From NCBI GenBank assembly GCA_023512835.1, contig CM042089.1:49003004-49067003 (forward strand): a DNA stretch of 64,000 nt, written 5' to 3'. The position numbers and the translations under genes are program-made. The notes under the pieces were generated by a model. That model was not told the DNA's origin. It worked only from the letters and a program-made list of their open reading frames with translations, and searched no databases. Position 1 is the stretch's first letter. Each line of letters begins with the position of its first letter. Of the stretch, positions 1 to 11,098 are shown piece by piece. Source of the stretch: Taxillus chinensis (Eukaryota > Streptophyta > Magnoliopsida > Santalales > Loranthaceae).

Positions 1-463
1 TTTTTTAACTCTATCATCCCTCAAAGCTAATATACTTATTAACACTGAAATAAAAGAGAGTGTTAACCAAAAACCATGACAGTCATCTTTTATTTATTTG
101 TTTATTCATAGATTATTTAGAGGATGTTATTGTAGTATTCTTGGAGTTGTAGTTTATTGAAAAACAAAGGGAGAGATGTCTATTACAGAATGGTATTGCA
201 GTGTTCGCTCCAGCAATGTCTATAGCAACCCAGGGCCTGCAATTTCTAACCACCAAATGCAGTATGATCCCTCACATGTACACCTCCCTACTGCCTTTCT
301 TTAACTCTATCTTTTTACAGCCGACATAAGAAAAATATAATCTACAACTTTGTAATATAAATAATATAAAGAGGCCTTTAATTATTTATAAAACATGAAA
401 TATTTTTATTAACATTAATGATACAAAATAGTAATACAAAGGCTCATTTGCAAATAAAAAGCC

Positions 464-1066
464 TTAACCATCCACCCATTCCCCTTGAACTCCATCTTTT
501 AACAATGCAGATCCGATTTGCTCAATTCCTTCTATAAATTCATCATCTGGCAATGCTTCGTTTACAATAATACGGTCCACACAAACATCGCTTACCTCCT
601 CTTCTAGTTCTTCATTCAAGTAATCTCTCAGTGGTGCTGCAAGAACTACTGACCAACTCAAATCCAATTGGTCTTGTATATAAAATATCTGCTTAGCTTG
701 GGAAGCCAAAATAAAAGGCTCATTTTTATGTCCAATCCTACCAAGCTGAACTAATGTAAAACCAAGATCATCTACTTTAATCCCATTATTACTGTCAACC
801 CAATCACACTTGAAAATAGAAATTTTGAACATATGATAATTGAGCAGCCATATCTCATTAATAACACCATAGTAGGTTGTCTCTGCAATCACTGGATTGT
901 TATCTCGAGCACTTGCAACATGTAATGCAGTCGCAAGTAAGCTAACTCCACTATTCTGGTTAACTCGCATTCCATCTCGTTCTTTAGTATGATAACGACA
1001 ACCTTTAATGATGTATCCTGAAACTTTGAACACTTCAAAAGATGGGCCATTCGCTATCCACTCCAA
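464..1066 (-). pseudogene. TNP2-like transposase, DUF4216 region exon
   Basis: A 200-codon open frame matches the C-terminal DUF4216 region of plant CACTA transposase polyproteins. Landmarks are GYIIKGCRYHTKERD near the start, then NSGVSL, VWL-like YHMFKISIFKCDW, DDLGFTLVQL, and a later EPFILASQAKQIFYIQD. This block normally follows DUF4218 in the same transposase gene, as it does here. The frame is open without internal stops but starts and ends in what look like introns, so it is one exon of a larger gene, not a stand-alone protein. The exact role of DUF4216 is unknown. Confidence 0.8.
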
Positions 1067-1385
1067 ATCCTGATCTACTTTATTACCATGGCTTAAGAGA
1101 TCATCGATCTACAAATTGTCGATGGTTAAAACAAGCAAAGTACAAAAGTTACAAGATGTCATAGAAAAACCTTTCTCCAAATGTACCTTCTTATGGATCC
1201 AACCAACGAATGTGCGGTGGTGCTCTTCTTGAATCCATTTAGCCAACTTTGCTTTATGAGGATGAAGCTTTTTCAAATAATCTATGTGCTCCCTATCAAG
1301 TTGTATGGATATTGAAGTTTTAATACATGATTTTAAATGACTATAAATTTATAAATGAATGTGACAAAAGTTAAGTACTTAAAAC

Positions 1386-1754
1386 TCACGTAATATAAGG
1401 TTGCACATCATCTATATTCTCTAACACATACCGATATGCCTGTTCCCATTCAAATTTATTAACCTTGACAAGCTTCCCACTTGTTATCGGTCGTCCGGTA
1501 TAAAAATCACCATCAATAGCCAAGTTTCGATTTATTGCAACACCGATTGCATCTAAATCAAAGAAGTATTCAAAGCAAAATTCAACTGCTTCTTCTGCAA
1601 TATAACATTCCGCTATACAACCCTCTGGATGGGTTCGATTTCGAACGTATCCTTTTAACACTTTCATATACCTCTCAAAAGGATACATCCATCGAAATTG
1701 CACAGGCCCACGTAGTTGCACCTCTCGAACCAAATGGACAGTCAAGTGAATCAT
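1386..1754 (-). pseudogene. TNP2-like transposase, DUF4218 region exon
   Basis: A 122-codon frame matches the DUF4218 region of plant CACTA transposases: MIHLTVHLVREVQLRGPVQFRWMYPFERYMKVLKGYVRN is the family signature (seen at residues 1-39), followed by HPEGCIAECYIAEEAVEFC. It lies between Transposase_21 (right) and DUF4216 (left) on the same strand, the expected order. Between it and Transposase_21 (1755-1922) the frame is lost, with remnants of the usual linking sequence, so either an intron or a frameshift separates them. No catalytic activity is expected from this block alone. Confidence 0.82.
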
Positions 1755-1922
1755 GACATCAAAAAAAGATGGAGGAAAAATCTTCTCCTACGCACATAGT
1801 GTTAGCACAAGTTGCTTCTGAATTGTAAGCAATAAAGACACGTCTATGACTTTGCTACAAATATTCTTAAAGAATAGACAAAAACTTACAATGGCATGCC
1901 TCACATTCTTTGGCAAAACATT

Positions 1923-3035
1923 TCAAATAGCCACAGGTAGCAATTGTTGCATTAAAACATGACAATCATGTGATTTCATCCCTTGGATTTTTAAATCCTG
2001 CATTGATACAAGATTCCTTAGGTTAGAGGAAAATCCATCTGGTACCTTAACTTCAAACAATGTTTTGCATATCATCTTCTTTTCCTCCCTGGATAGTGTA
2101 TAGCTAGTTGGAGGTAAGTATATGCGTTCACCCCTCTTCTCCGGTTTAAGTTCTTCTTTCTTAAGTAGCTTAACCCAATCCCACCGAGCCTTTTCTCCAT
2201 CCTTGGTCTTGTTAGGAATGTTGAGTAATGTACCAACTATACTATCACAAACATTTTTCTCAATATGCATAACGTCCAAGTTGTGGCGAACATGAAGGTG
2301 TTTCCAATATTCAAGTTCAAAGAATGTGGATTTCTTGTTCCAACATTTACTTACTTCATTGTCCTTATCTTTCTTTCTTTTTTTCTTATCACCCCAAACA
2401 TAATTTATTCCTTCAACCTTCTGCAGTGTTTGGATCCCACTTAAGACTACTGGTTTTTTTCCAAGATTTTGCTTGCCATACAAACCCCACTTTCGTTTGG
2501 AATACTCATGTCTAGTAGGGAGAAATCTTTGGTGGCCAAGATAAGCATTCTTACGCCCATGCTTCAATCTGATTGAATATGTATTTTCCCCACATATTGG
2601 ACAAGCTTTATATCCCTTGACACAACAACCACTTAAATTCCCATAAGCCAGGAAGTCATTAATTGTCCACAATAATATAGCTTTTAGGGTGAACATTTCT
2701 TGTTGGTATGCATCATAGGCTTCAACACCAACATCCCACAACAATTTCAAATCATCAAGTAACGGGGCCAAGTAAACATCTATATCATTTCCGGGTTGCT
2801 TTGGACCCGAAATTAATAAAGTCAGCATCAAAAATTTCCGTTTCATGCATAACCAAGGTGGAAGGTTATATGTGATTAGTAAAACAGGCCAACAACTGTA
2901 AGGGGTGTTATATGAACTGTGAGGGTTAATTCCATCAGTAGAAGGAGCCAAGTGCAAATTTCGTGGATCAGCACCAAACTCTAGCCACTTGAAGTTTACT
3001 GACTTCCAACATGCTGAGTCTGCTGGGTGTCGCAC
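1923..3035 (-). pseudogene. TNP2-like CACTA transposase core (Transposase_21)
   Basis: A 370-codon frame covers the catalytic core of a TNP2-like transposase. Visible landmarks: RHPADSACWKSV at the start, FGADPRNLHL, STDGINP (acidic residue of the core), SGPKQPGNDIDVYLAPLLDD, TINDFLAYGNLSGC, ACPICGENT (zinc-binding cysteines), HNLDVMHIEKNVCDSI, and a C-terminal MKSHDCHVLMQQLLPVAI. Family members are usually 700 or more residues and begin with a transposase-associated N-terminal domain. That domain is absent: upstream (3036-3590) is replaced by unrelated CpG-rich repeats, so this copy is N-terminally truncated and probably unable to act by itself. Confidence 0.87.
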
Positions 3036-3158
3036 TTACGTACAGACTGTTTCTCATCAGGGACGATGAGTTCCTCCTACGCAGCAGGGGGCTGCGTTTT
3101 TGTCAGAAATTTTAAATCGAGAGACTCTTGATGCCGAGACCAAACAAGAACCCTCAAG

Positions 3159-3370
3159 GACGGGATCTTGAGCGAGGGCTTGGGAAGGATCGATGGTCAG
3201 ATATTTAGCAACGGCTTGTGGTGCGACGTGGGGAGGATCGATAGCCGGATTGTGACGTGGGAAGGACGGGATGTTGAGCGACGGCTTGGGAAGGATCGAT
3301 GACCGGATATTGAGCAACGGCTTGCGGCACGATGTGGGGAGGATCGATAGCCGAGGATCGATAGCCGGAT
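3159..3370. repeat. 106-bp tandem duplication, CpG-rich, inside CACTA 1
   Basis: Two copies of a unit of about 106 bp start at 3159 and 3265. Each contains the submotifs gacgggat, ttgagcgacggcttggga, aggatcgat and agccggatt, and a third partial copy follows to about 3380. The unit is rich in CpG and in GGATCGAT. It occupies the place where the transposase N-terminal exon should be. The open frame across it (3057-3317) has the amino acid make-up of a repeat and is not taken as a gene. Confidence 0.7.
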
Positions 3371-3589
3371 TGCGACGTGATGTCCGATAGGCGAGACAGC
3401 TGTGGCTGTTACGGATTTCGTGTTAGAGTTGGGGGTGCGAGTGTTAGCTAGGGTTGAGACGGCTTGTCGAACTGCGGAAAATGGAGTGGGGTAGGGAGTG
3501 GGTGTCTGGGAATTCGTGTTATGCGCGCAGTCTCAAAACAGAGCGGGACGAAATAGAGCTTCGCGCCGAAATAATTTAGTGATAATTGA

Positions 3590-3776
3590 CGACACGTTCA
3601 AGAAGTGCCATTGATAAATCTAAAGGACGACACTTATTTGTAAGTGTCGTTAATTATATAATAATGATGACACTTTCCAAAACGTGTCGTTAATTATATA
3701 TTAATAATGACACTTTTTAAAAGTGTCGTCAAACCTTCAAAAAAAAGTGTCGTCATAGCCTATTTTTGTTGTAGTG
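3590..3776 (-). repeat. CACTA 1 terminal inverted repeat and subterminal repeats
   Basis: The last 187 bp carry at least six copies of the motif agtgtcgt or its complement acgacact in both orientations, separated by AT-rich spacers, and finish with the CACTA terminus at 3761-3776. Clustered inverted subterminal motifs like this are the transposase-binding sites of CACTA elements. Confidence 0.82.
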
Positions 3777-4403
3777 GCTCTTTCTATCAATCCTGCATCC
3801 GGCAAAGTCTGCATCTGAATATCCTCTTAGTTTAAAATCAGACTCTTTTGGATACCATAGTCCCAAATTCTCAGTTCCCTTCAGATACCGCATAATCCTC
3901 TTGACATGTGACAAGTGGGATTCCTTGGGATTAGCTTGGTATCTGGCACAGATGCATGTTGCAAACATTATGTCAGGTCTGCTTGTTGTTAGGTACAGCA
4001 AGGATCCAATCATGCTTCTGTATTCTGAGATGTCCACTTCCTTGCCTGCTTCATCCATATCCAGTTTGGCATTTGTAGGAATGGGAGTTTTCATGTGTGT
4101 CACATCAGTCATCTTAAACTTCTTCAGAATCTCCTTTGTTTATTTGGTTTGATTAATAAAAATCCCATCCTCCAACTACTTGACCTCCAATCCAAGGAAG
4201 AATGAGAGTTCTCCCATCATACTCATTTCATATTCACTTTTCATTAGATGGGAGAAGTCTTCACATTGCCTTTTGTCCCTTGATCCAAAGATGATGTCAT
4301 CCACATAAATTTGGACTATCAAGGGTGATCCTTTTCCTTCCTTGAGAAACAGTGTGGGGTCAATTTTGCCTTTTCTGAACTTATTTTTGATCAGAAACTC
4401 TGA
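3777..4403 (-). pseudogene. Copia pol: end of reverse transcriptase and RNase H start
   Basis: Minus-strand frames carry MTDVTHMKTPIPTNAKLD, SMIGSLLYLTTSRPDIMFA, RIMRYLKGTENLGLWYP and GYSDADFAGCRIDRKS, which is the linker and first RNase H acidic segment of Copia pol. The frame then reads directly into the CACTA 1 terminus at 3776. The reverse transcriptase catalytic motif YVDD is encoded at about 4290-4312. Frame changes and a stop between 4113 and 4403 break the polyprotein. Confidence 0.88.
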
Positions 4404-4793
4404 CTATGTTTCATACCACGCTTTGGGAGCTTGTTTTAGTCCATAAAAAGCCTTTTTCAGTTTGTATACCTTGTGCTCTTGGTTTGGCTCTAGAAATCTG
4501 GGTGGTTGTTCAACATAGACTTCTTCTTGGAGGTCTCCATTCAAGAAAGCACTCTTGACATCCATCTGATAAACTTTGAAGTCCTTGAATGCTACATATG
4601 CTAAGAACATGCGAATGGCCTCCAGTCTAGCTACTGGTGCAAAGGTTTCATCATAGTCGATTCCTTCTTCTTGTCTGTATCCTTTTGTAACTAGTCTGGC
4701 CTTGTTTCTGATGACAACACCATCAACATCAAGTTTGTTTCTGAAGATCCATTTCACGCCAATGACTTGCTGTGATCTGGGCCTGTTGACCAA
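4404..4793 (-). pseudogene. Copia reverse transcriptase, N-terminal half
   Basis: A 129-codon frame holds the start of the Copia reverse transcriptase: [70 protein letters not shown] and [19 protein letters not shown]. The first catalytic aspartate (in [11 protein letters not shown]) is present. The end is a stop where YE should continue, so it is disconnected from the YVDD segment to its left. Confidence 0.9.
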
Positions 4794-4817
4794 CTCCCAT
4801 ACTTTCTGTCTTTTGAA

Positions 4818-5528
4818 CTAATTTAATTCTTCTTGCATCGCATCAATCCAATGGTGATCTTGAACTGCATCATCAACTGATTTTGGCTCCACTTGTGATA
4901 GGAAACACATATACAGATTTTCATGAAGTGTGGCAGCCCTTGTTTTGACTTGTGCAGCAGGATCTCCAATTATCAGTTCAGAAGGGTGGTCCTTTAACCT
5001 TCTTCTTGTCTTTGAAAGGTCTTCTCTTTCTTCATGATGAATGCCTAATTGCTCAATGTCAGGTTCTTGGGCTGGTAGAAGTGGCAGAGTCTGAACAGGT
5101 TGAATGTTAGATTCATGGTTTTCTGCTAATTTTTTACTTGGTTCCTCAGCAACCGGTTCAGCTCTATGTTCATCAGGTTCAGGTGTATCTTCCATTGTTT
5201 CTGTTGTAGTGCGATTATCTGTGTCTTGGTCTTCTACAATGACAATGTCTTGCACTTCATTTACATTTGGGTCTCCTTTCTGCATTCCATGGTTAGTTCC
5301 ATCAAAAGAAACATGAATAGACTCTTCAACAACTTTGGTTCTTCTATTAAATACACGATAAGCCTTGCTAGTCATGGAATATCCAACAAGATATCCATCA
5401 TCTGATTTAGCATCAAACTTGTTCAAGTAATCCTTGCCATTGTTCAGAATGTAGTAAGTACACCCGAAGATCCTTAGGTGACCAATGTTTGGTTTCCTTC
5501 CCTTCCATAACTTATAGGGTGTTTTCAT
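4818..5528 (-). pseudogene. Copia integrase C-terminus and linker to reverse transcriptase
   Basis: The frame begins MKTPYKLWKGRKPNIGHLRIFGC, the conserved Copia integrase C-terminal segment, with GYLVGYSMTSKAYRVFNRRT and VVEESIHVSFD following. A variable, acidic linker follows (EPDEHRAEPVAEEPSKK and similar), then HHWIDAMQEELN, which leads into reverse transcriptase. One stop (TAG) separates this from the next segment to the left. Confidence 0.87.
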
Positions 5529-5561
5529 GGCTCGTTTGTTTATTAGAGTTCTATTTTGTAC

Positions 5562-6362
5562 CTAACAAGCAGTGGCAACAACTTCAGCCCATAGAGATTT
5601 TGGGAACTGAGCTCTTGTCAACATGGTTCTAGCTACTTCAACTAATGTACGATTCTTTCTTTGAGCTACTCCATTTTGTTGTGGAGTTCTTGGTGCTGAG
5701 AAATTATGTTGGATACCATGTTCAGTATAAAACTCTAACATATCAGAAAATTCAAATTCCTTGCCATGATCGTTACGAATGTACTTAATAGAGAGACTCT
5801 TAACATTTGTGACCCAATTGAAGAGTTCAACAAGATTCTCAAATGTTTCAGTTTTATTTTTGAGAAACATGACCCATATGTATCTGGTATAGTCATTTAC
5901 TACTGCAAGAAAGTATCGTGCACCAGATAAGGAAGACACATTTATTGGTCCACATAGGTCCATGTGCAGAAGTTCGAGTGGTTGTGTGATTGAGGTTTTA
6001 TCTATACTCTTAAAAGAATGTTTAACCTGCTTACCCAGCTGACAATCCCTACAAGGGTGTTCTTTCTCATAAACATACTTGGGTAAGCCCTCAACCAAAT
6101 CCAGAGATGCCAGTTTAGACATAGTCTTAAAGTTTAAATGGCCAAATCTCTTATGCCACAACCAACTAATGTCAGGTGAAGCTTTGGATAGAAAACAAAT
6201 TGGTTCAGCAGATTGAGCATTACCAAAGACCAACTTGTAGACATTGCCTTGTCTATGCCCATTTAGCTTCACCTCTTTGGAGACAGGGTCCATAACTGTG
6301 CAGGTGTGTTTAGTGAAAAAAACTTCATAACCCTTGTCACACAATTGACTTATGCTCAACAA
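5562..6362 (-). pseudogene. Copia GAG-pre-integrase and integrase core
   Basis: The frame contains the zinc-binding GAG-pre-integrase block (HKRFGHLNF then CRDCQLGKQVKHSF, an H-H-C-C arrangement) and the integrase core. The first two core acidic residues are present (DLCGPI and RNDHGKEF). At the third position the family has Glu in NGV.ERKNRTL, while this copy reads NGVAQRKNRTL, a Glu-to-Gln change that should abolish strand transfer. The frame ends at a stop before the C-terminal segment. Confidence 0.9.
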
Positions 6363-6771
6363 GTTATGTTTAAGACCTTGAACAACAGATACATTCTGAA
6401 TTGAAACAGAACCATTAGAGAGAGTACCCTTACCAACAATCTTACCCTTTTATTGTCCCCGAAAGTGACAAATGAAGCTGCAACCTCTCTTACCTCACTG
6501 AATAGAGAGGCATCATCTGTCATGTGCACAGAACAGGCACTATTAAGATACCACTAGCTGGAATTGATCTTTTGTTTTTGGTGGCTGCTTTCAACTTCAA
6601 GTACCTGTTCCTGCACAATGAGTAACTAAGTCTTGGGGGCCCAATTAAGATTGGGCTTTGGGTAAGTGAAAGCTGCAGTTGACAATTTAGGTTTCCAACA
6701 AGAAGGGGCAGATTTAACTTTCCATGCTAATCTTGTTGATCCCTCATTAGATTTATTAGCAGGGTTAGTCT
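6363..6771 (-). pseudogene. Copia aspartic protease, frameshifted and active-site mutated
   Basis: In pieces of two frames the minus strand reads WYLNSACSVHMTDD at about 6500-6555, matching the Copia protease start WYLDSGCS.HMTG. The catalytic aspartate codon is AAT here (plus 6542-6544), giving Asn. Downstream VTFGDNK and SNGSVSIQNVSVVQGLKHNLLSIS follow with frameshifts, joining to the LLSISQLCDKG at the next segment. The protease is therefore dead. Confidence 0.82.
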
Positions 6772-7912
6772 TTAAAGCTTCAGCACGTTTTCCTTCCTTA
6801 TTGTAGTAGGCACAGGTTTGACAGTTTTCTTCACAGGCTTGATCTTTAAGTCTTTTGAATGGGTAGCCTGTATGTGCCTGGTATGTTTCTTCCTATCAGA
6901 GTTGTTGTTGCACTGCAGATTTTTAGTGAAAGTAAGCTGTTTAAGGTTTACCCTGATTTTTGTGGCAATCTCTTTCATAAGATACTCAAGGTAGAATTTG
7001 CACTGATAGAAGAGGTGTCCAACTTCACAGCAGATGGGGCATGTGACAGGATTAGGTTGAACACTCTGTCTCAAGGATTTTGCTAGAGTGTTAAGAGGTT
7101 TCCTAGGTTTTCTCACATATCCTAGACCGTTCTTAACTCTTCCATCAGAGACAAACTTAGGCTGGAAGGCATCAGCCTTGCTGGATGAACGAGTCTCAAA
7201 TGTAGTAGTGTGTCTACTTGGTTTTGTCTCTGAGATAACTACACCCTTACCCTTGCATTGGGATGTAGAGGACAGGTTGACTGAAGGTTCATCTTTGAGT
7301 TCTTTCTTAGCAACTACTGCATCACTGTCCTGAGATGCAACAGTACCCAGGTCTTTGAGTTCGGGTGTTACTGGTTTAGGTGAACTAGCAACAGCCATGG
7401 ATACCTCCTTTCCACACTCAACGAGCACACTGCCAGCAGGAACAAAGCCAGCAAGACACTTGGTCTGTACAGGGTAAGTCTGGGCCTTGGCTATTTGGTC
7501 TTCAGAGAAACCTAGACCTAAGGCTAGACCTTTAACATCTGGAGTAGTCCTAAAGTGGGCAGCAATCTCAGCAAAGTCTTGCCACTTTTTACTGATTTGT
7601 CTCTCTTTTTCCAGTTCTGGTTTGGTTTTAGCTAGTTCCTTTTCAAGCCTATCGATGTCTTTATTAGCCATTTTTAGTTGACCAGCTTTATCCAAAAGAC
7701 CATCGTGTGTGCTTCTCATCTCACTCACTTTAGCTCTTAATCTTCTCTCTGTTCTTTCATAATTATCTATAAGTCTCTATATTCACATGAAAGCCGTTCC
7801 AGTTTAGAATAGTATCTTTCTTCGTCAGCTTTCATAGGAAGAAATTATTCCTCTATTTCTTTAAGAGCTCTATAGGTATCTTCATATTCAATGTAGAGTT
7901 GTTCATAAGTTC
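6772..7912 (-). pseudogene. Copia gag C-terminal part: coiled coil and second zinc knuckle
   Basis: A 318-codon frame (6772-7728) has an N-terminal coiled-coil stretch (DKAGQLKMANKDIDRLEKEL and onward), a Ser/Pro/Lys-rich middle, and a zinc-knuckle-like CPICCEVGHLFYQC near residue 225. Codons at 7729-7912, with two stops, continue the coiled coil upstream (YEQLYIEYEDTYRALKEIEE). The frame joins the gag piece at 25034 across one copy of the cttac duplication, which shows the two halves were one gene before TR-GAG 1 inserted. Confidence 0.82.
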
Positions 7913-7916
7913 TTAC
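7912..7916. repeat. Target-site duplication of TR-GAG 1, left copy (cttac)
   Basis: cttac here and cttac at 25029-25033 flank the two LTR ends exactly. A 5-bp duplication is standard for LTR retrotransposon integration. Confidence 0.93.
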
Positions 7917-9084
7917 TGTTGGACCCCATTTTGTTCGGGTTGGACATACACATTTATTTTTCGCTTTAAACTTATTTTCTATTTGTTAATCACTTTGTAT
8001 AGATAAATAAATAGACGTGACCGTCGATTCGAAGAGAGATTTTAATGACTTCTTTAAAAAGGATTTCAAACGCTAAAAATTCTGTCCCAAGTGATAGAAA
8101 ATTAAATTTCAGGATCGGCATCTTCGACCGCGCTCAAACCCGAGGTCAAACGAAAAAGTTATGGTCAAAACCGTATTTCGACCGCTAACGGTGGTCAACT
8201 AGCACCCAATATTCAAAGCAACACTCCGGGTCGAGTTAGGAACCTCATTTTCTTAATCCTCTCATCATTCTGAGAATTTTGACGTAGATATTGCATATAT
8301 TTTCTCGCAAAGCTTATTTTTTAAAAAACATTCAGTAATAAAGCAGTTTTGGAATTCGCAGTACAGGTTTAGCGCAAAAAATAAATTATTTTAAAATAAA
8401 AAGGATACGAGGTCGCTCATCACGACGCCCCGAGTTCAAAAATAATTTTCTTGAAATTTTTTTTGAAGCCCGAGTTACCTTCCCAATCCAAAAACCTAAA
8501 AACGCAGTTAATGACTACCGAGTTGAAAAAGTCAAAAACCCTAGCCGCCACCCTCTCTTTTCCAGCCCATCTCTCACCCATGTGTCACCTTCTGATTTGC
8601 TAGAAATAAAACAATTAAAACAAAACAAAATAAACAACATAAAAAGTAAAACAAAAGTAAAAAAATAAAAACAAAACAAAAAAAACTCACCCACTACGGT
8701 ACGCCTTATCTCTTCGGCGCGTCTTCTTCTCTCTCTCTCTCCCACGCTGTGTCGTCTTCCTCATCCACGCCGGACAGCCATCATGCCTACCGCCATGCCC
8801 CTACCTCCTTTTCTCTCTCCCTCAATCAAACCCAAAACCCTAACCTTCCTTCCCCTCTATTAAACTCATCTTCTCCATCAAGCAAAGGGGGCTCTCACGA
8901 TTCACAAACCTAGCTATCTCCCATCTTTCTCCCCTTCTCCCTCTAAAGAGAGTCCCCCGCTGGCCGGAATCATCTCGCCGGCTAGCATCTTCATACCCTA
9001 CGTGTCGTCACCCATCAACATCTCCATCCTCATCCCTTTACAAAATCCCGACCGAAAATCGTTTCCTTGGCCGCCGTTGACTTT
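7917..9084 (+). repeat. TR-GAG 1 left LTR, first part
   Basis: Matches 21500-22667 of the right LTR base for base except for scattered substitutions and 1-base indels. It stops at the CACTA 2 insertion; 9082-9084 (ttt) is the left copy of the 3-bp duplication. The small open frame on the minus strand at 8515-8745 recurs at 22098-22349 only because it is LTR sequence. Confidence 0.93.
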
Positions 9085-9104
9085 CACTACAAGAAATCAG
9101 GCCT
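9085..9104 (+). repeat. CACTA 2 left terminal inverted repeat
   Basis: CACTACAAGAAATCAGGCCT, 20 bp, perfectly inverted at the right end. The family differs from CACTA 1, whose terminus is CACTACAACAAAAATA. Confidence 0.94.
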
Positions 9105-10795
9105 TTAGTAAGACATAAAATGTGTTACCGTAGGATACTGTAACACTTTTTGGGGTGTTAGGTCTGCTTGGCTTATGGAAAGTCTCTCATCTTTCCGTAA
9201 CACTTTTTGGTGTGTTATGATTTTCTGTTACGGTAGATCATACAGGAACACATATTATTGTCTTATAAAACATTTTTCGTAAGCTTTTTTTAAGCTTACC
9301 ATAAACTCTTTACATAATACTTTTTATTGTGTTACAATTATGTGTTCTCAAAAATCATACAATATGATCCTTTTTGTGTTACGAAAAGTGACCGATATAT
9401 CATAAGCCAAGCGACCTAACACACCAAAAAGGCTTACGATATATGACACAAAAATATGAAAAACCTTCTCAAACGCTTACATTATTTATTTCAATTTCAT
9501 AAATACCATTACAGTTCAAAACTACCAATATTGAAAGAAACAAACCATCAAAAATATTATTAATATATTTCTACATTGAGAAATAATATTCGAAGTGTTA
9601 CAATCCAAAATAACAACCGTGTTCAAAATATTTTACAAACTATAATATAAAATTGAAAATGTCTTAAAACAAAACCCCTATTCCCATCTTCATTCTATGC
9701 CCAAATAAATTCCAAGCACTCCACCATTTCGCAACAAAAAACCAATAATTATCGATTACCAAAAATATATTAAAACAAAAAATAAATGACATGAGCAAAT
9801 CATATAACTTGTTAAGTAGGAGCAAAAAAAAAATTACAACTCTATACTTGTCAACAAGATAACTGTAAAAATACAAAATCCAAAGTCCAAAGTTGTTTTC
9901 TATCAAGTCCACATATTTTATGATGTTCTAAGTTAAATATATTATTAATTGTAAACTATGGAATAAAACTACGAGTGCTCTTCTAAATTAAAGAATTATA
10001 ATTAAACAAGAGCAAAAAGATACTAACAAAAACGATTAACTCACACACATATAAAGACACAAGAAGAATTTCAAGGGTAGCCATTGGATATTCTTATGGC
10101 AAAAATAATTCCAACTTGAAAACACCTCCTAAAGGAACATTAAACAAAAGAAATCAAAATGTCTTACATAGAAATATGAGACATCTTTTTAAAGGAGAGG
10201 ACAAGAGACAATAACACATGCTTCAAACCCGTGATAATCAGCATAAAAGGATTATAAGCATTGTCTATATCACTCGACTTAGGTGAATTGATCAAATCCT
10301 TTAAATAAAAAATTTAAGACAATCATCAATATAACCGCCAAAATTTGTACACAAGTTTATGCTCATGAAACATCATATACAATTTTTTTATACGTGAAAC
10401 ATCATATACAAGTAGGTGTACAAGAATAAATGGAAAATGGGTCATCATCGTTTTACATATTATAGCCTGTAGTTTGAAATCATGTGTTCTTCTAATCTAG
10501 GAAAACCAAATTAATAAATATATAACATGATCAAAACATAAAGATGTAAAACAAAAAATAATTTTCATAATTATGAACTAATCTAGTGAGCACCCCACTT
10601 AAATCTAGCAGATATTCTGCATGTGCGAGTGCAGACATGAAAAAGATACCCAAAAATTAAAAATGATCCGAACATGCGGGTGTTTTATATATTGAATTGT
10701 ATTCTAAATTCCACAACTAAAGGATAAAGCCAAAAAAGATAGCAAACCCATTAGGGAATATATTTGAACATAAGCAATGTTAGTTAACTAATCAC

Positions 10796-10882
10796 CTTCG
10801 TAAGGAGACCGAGTTGGACCAAGAATCATCACATAAAAATATTGCATGTTATCCTCCAACGGCCAAGCACTAATACTAGGAG
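10796..10882 (-). pseudogene. Captured exon of a UBC13-type ubiquitin-conjugating enzyme (E2)
   Basis: The minus strand encodes APSISAWPLEDNMQYF and VMILGPTRSPYEG, which aligns with the UBC13/UBE2N family segment (APGISA.P.E.NMRYF, VMILGPTQSPYEG). The stretch is bounded by a splice-acceptor-like TAG at 10884-10883 and a donor GTGATT just after the GAAG codon, so it looks like one exon still in its genomic form with introns, not a retrocopy. Substitutions (Gly to Ser, Ser to Trp) suggest decay. The active-site Cys exon was not found, so no functional E2 is made. It sits inside CACTA 2. Confidence 0.8.
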
Positions 10883-10999
10883 CTACACCACCAATCAAAC
10901 AATATATGATAAAATAATTCCCAAAACCAAAAGTTCCAACTAAAAAACAGAGGTCTACACAATTAGTATATTCATAGTTGCCATAAAACAAGCTATTTT

Positions 11000-11098
11000 A
11001 ACGTCATGCGGGTAGGCTCGTGATCTTCATTAGCATCATGTTGCAGTAGGAGTTGCTTTCTTCAACGCTCATACTCTATTGGTAATGGGAGTGATCTG
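11000..11098 (-). other. Unrecognised exon-like segment inside CACTA 2
   Basis: After a tttgcag-like acceptor at about 11099-11093 the minus strand reads SLPLPIEYER, a stop, then RKQLLLQHDANEDHEP and TRMT. Its amino acid composition is far more protein-like than the surrounding AT-rich DNA. I do not recognise the family. It may be a third captured exon. Confidence 0.35.

Larger units (their letters stand above)
1..3776 (-). mobile_element. CACTA 1: CACTA (En/Spm) DNA transposon, left part outside the window
   Basis: The right end at 3776 reads CACTACAACAAAAATA on the minus strand, a typical CACTA terminus, and is preceded by short subterminal repeats. Inside are transposase exons in the order Transposase_21, DUF4218, DUF4216, all on the minus strand. 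The base triplet at 3777-3779 (gct) is the expected 3-bp target duplication; the partner copy lies outside the window. Copia RNase H coding runs straight into the terminus, so the element inserted into that older Copia element. Positions 1-460 are AT-rich with no recognisable coding and are probably the element's 3' untranslated or subterminal part. Confidence 0.88.

Noticed and set aside
3057..3317. An 86-codon frame upstream of the CACTA 1 transposase as its first exon.
   Set aside because: It is read through the 106-bp tandem repeat and has no similarity to the transposase-associated domain.
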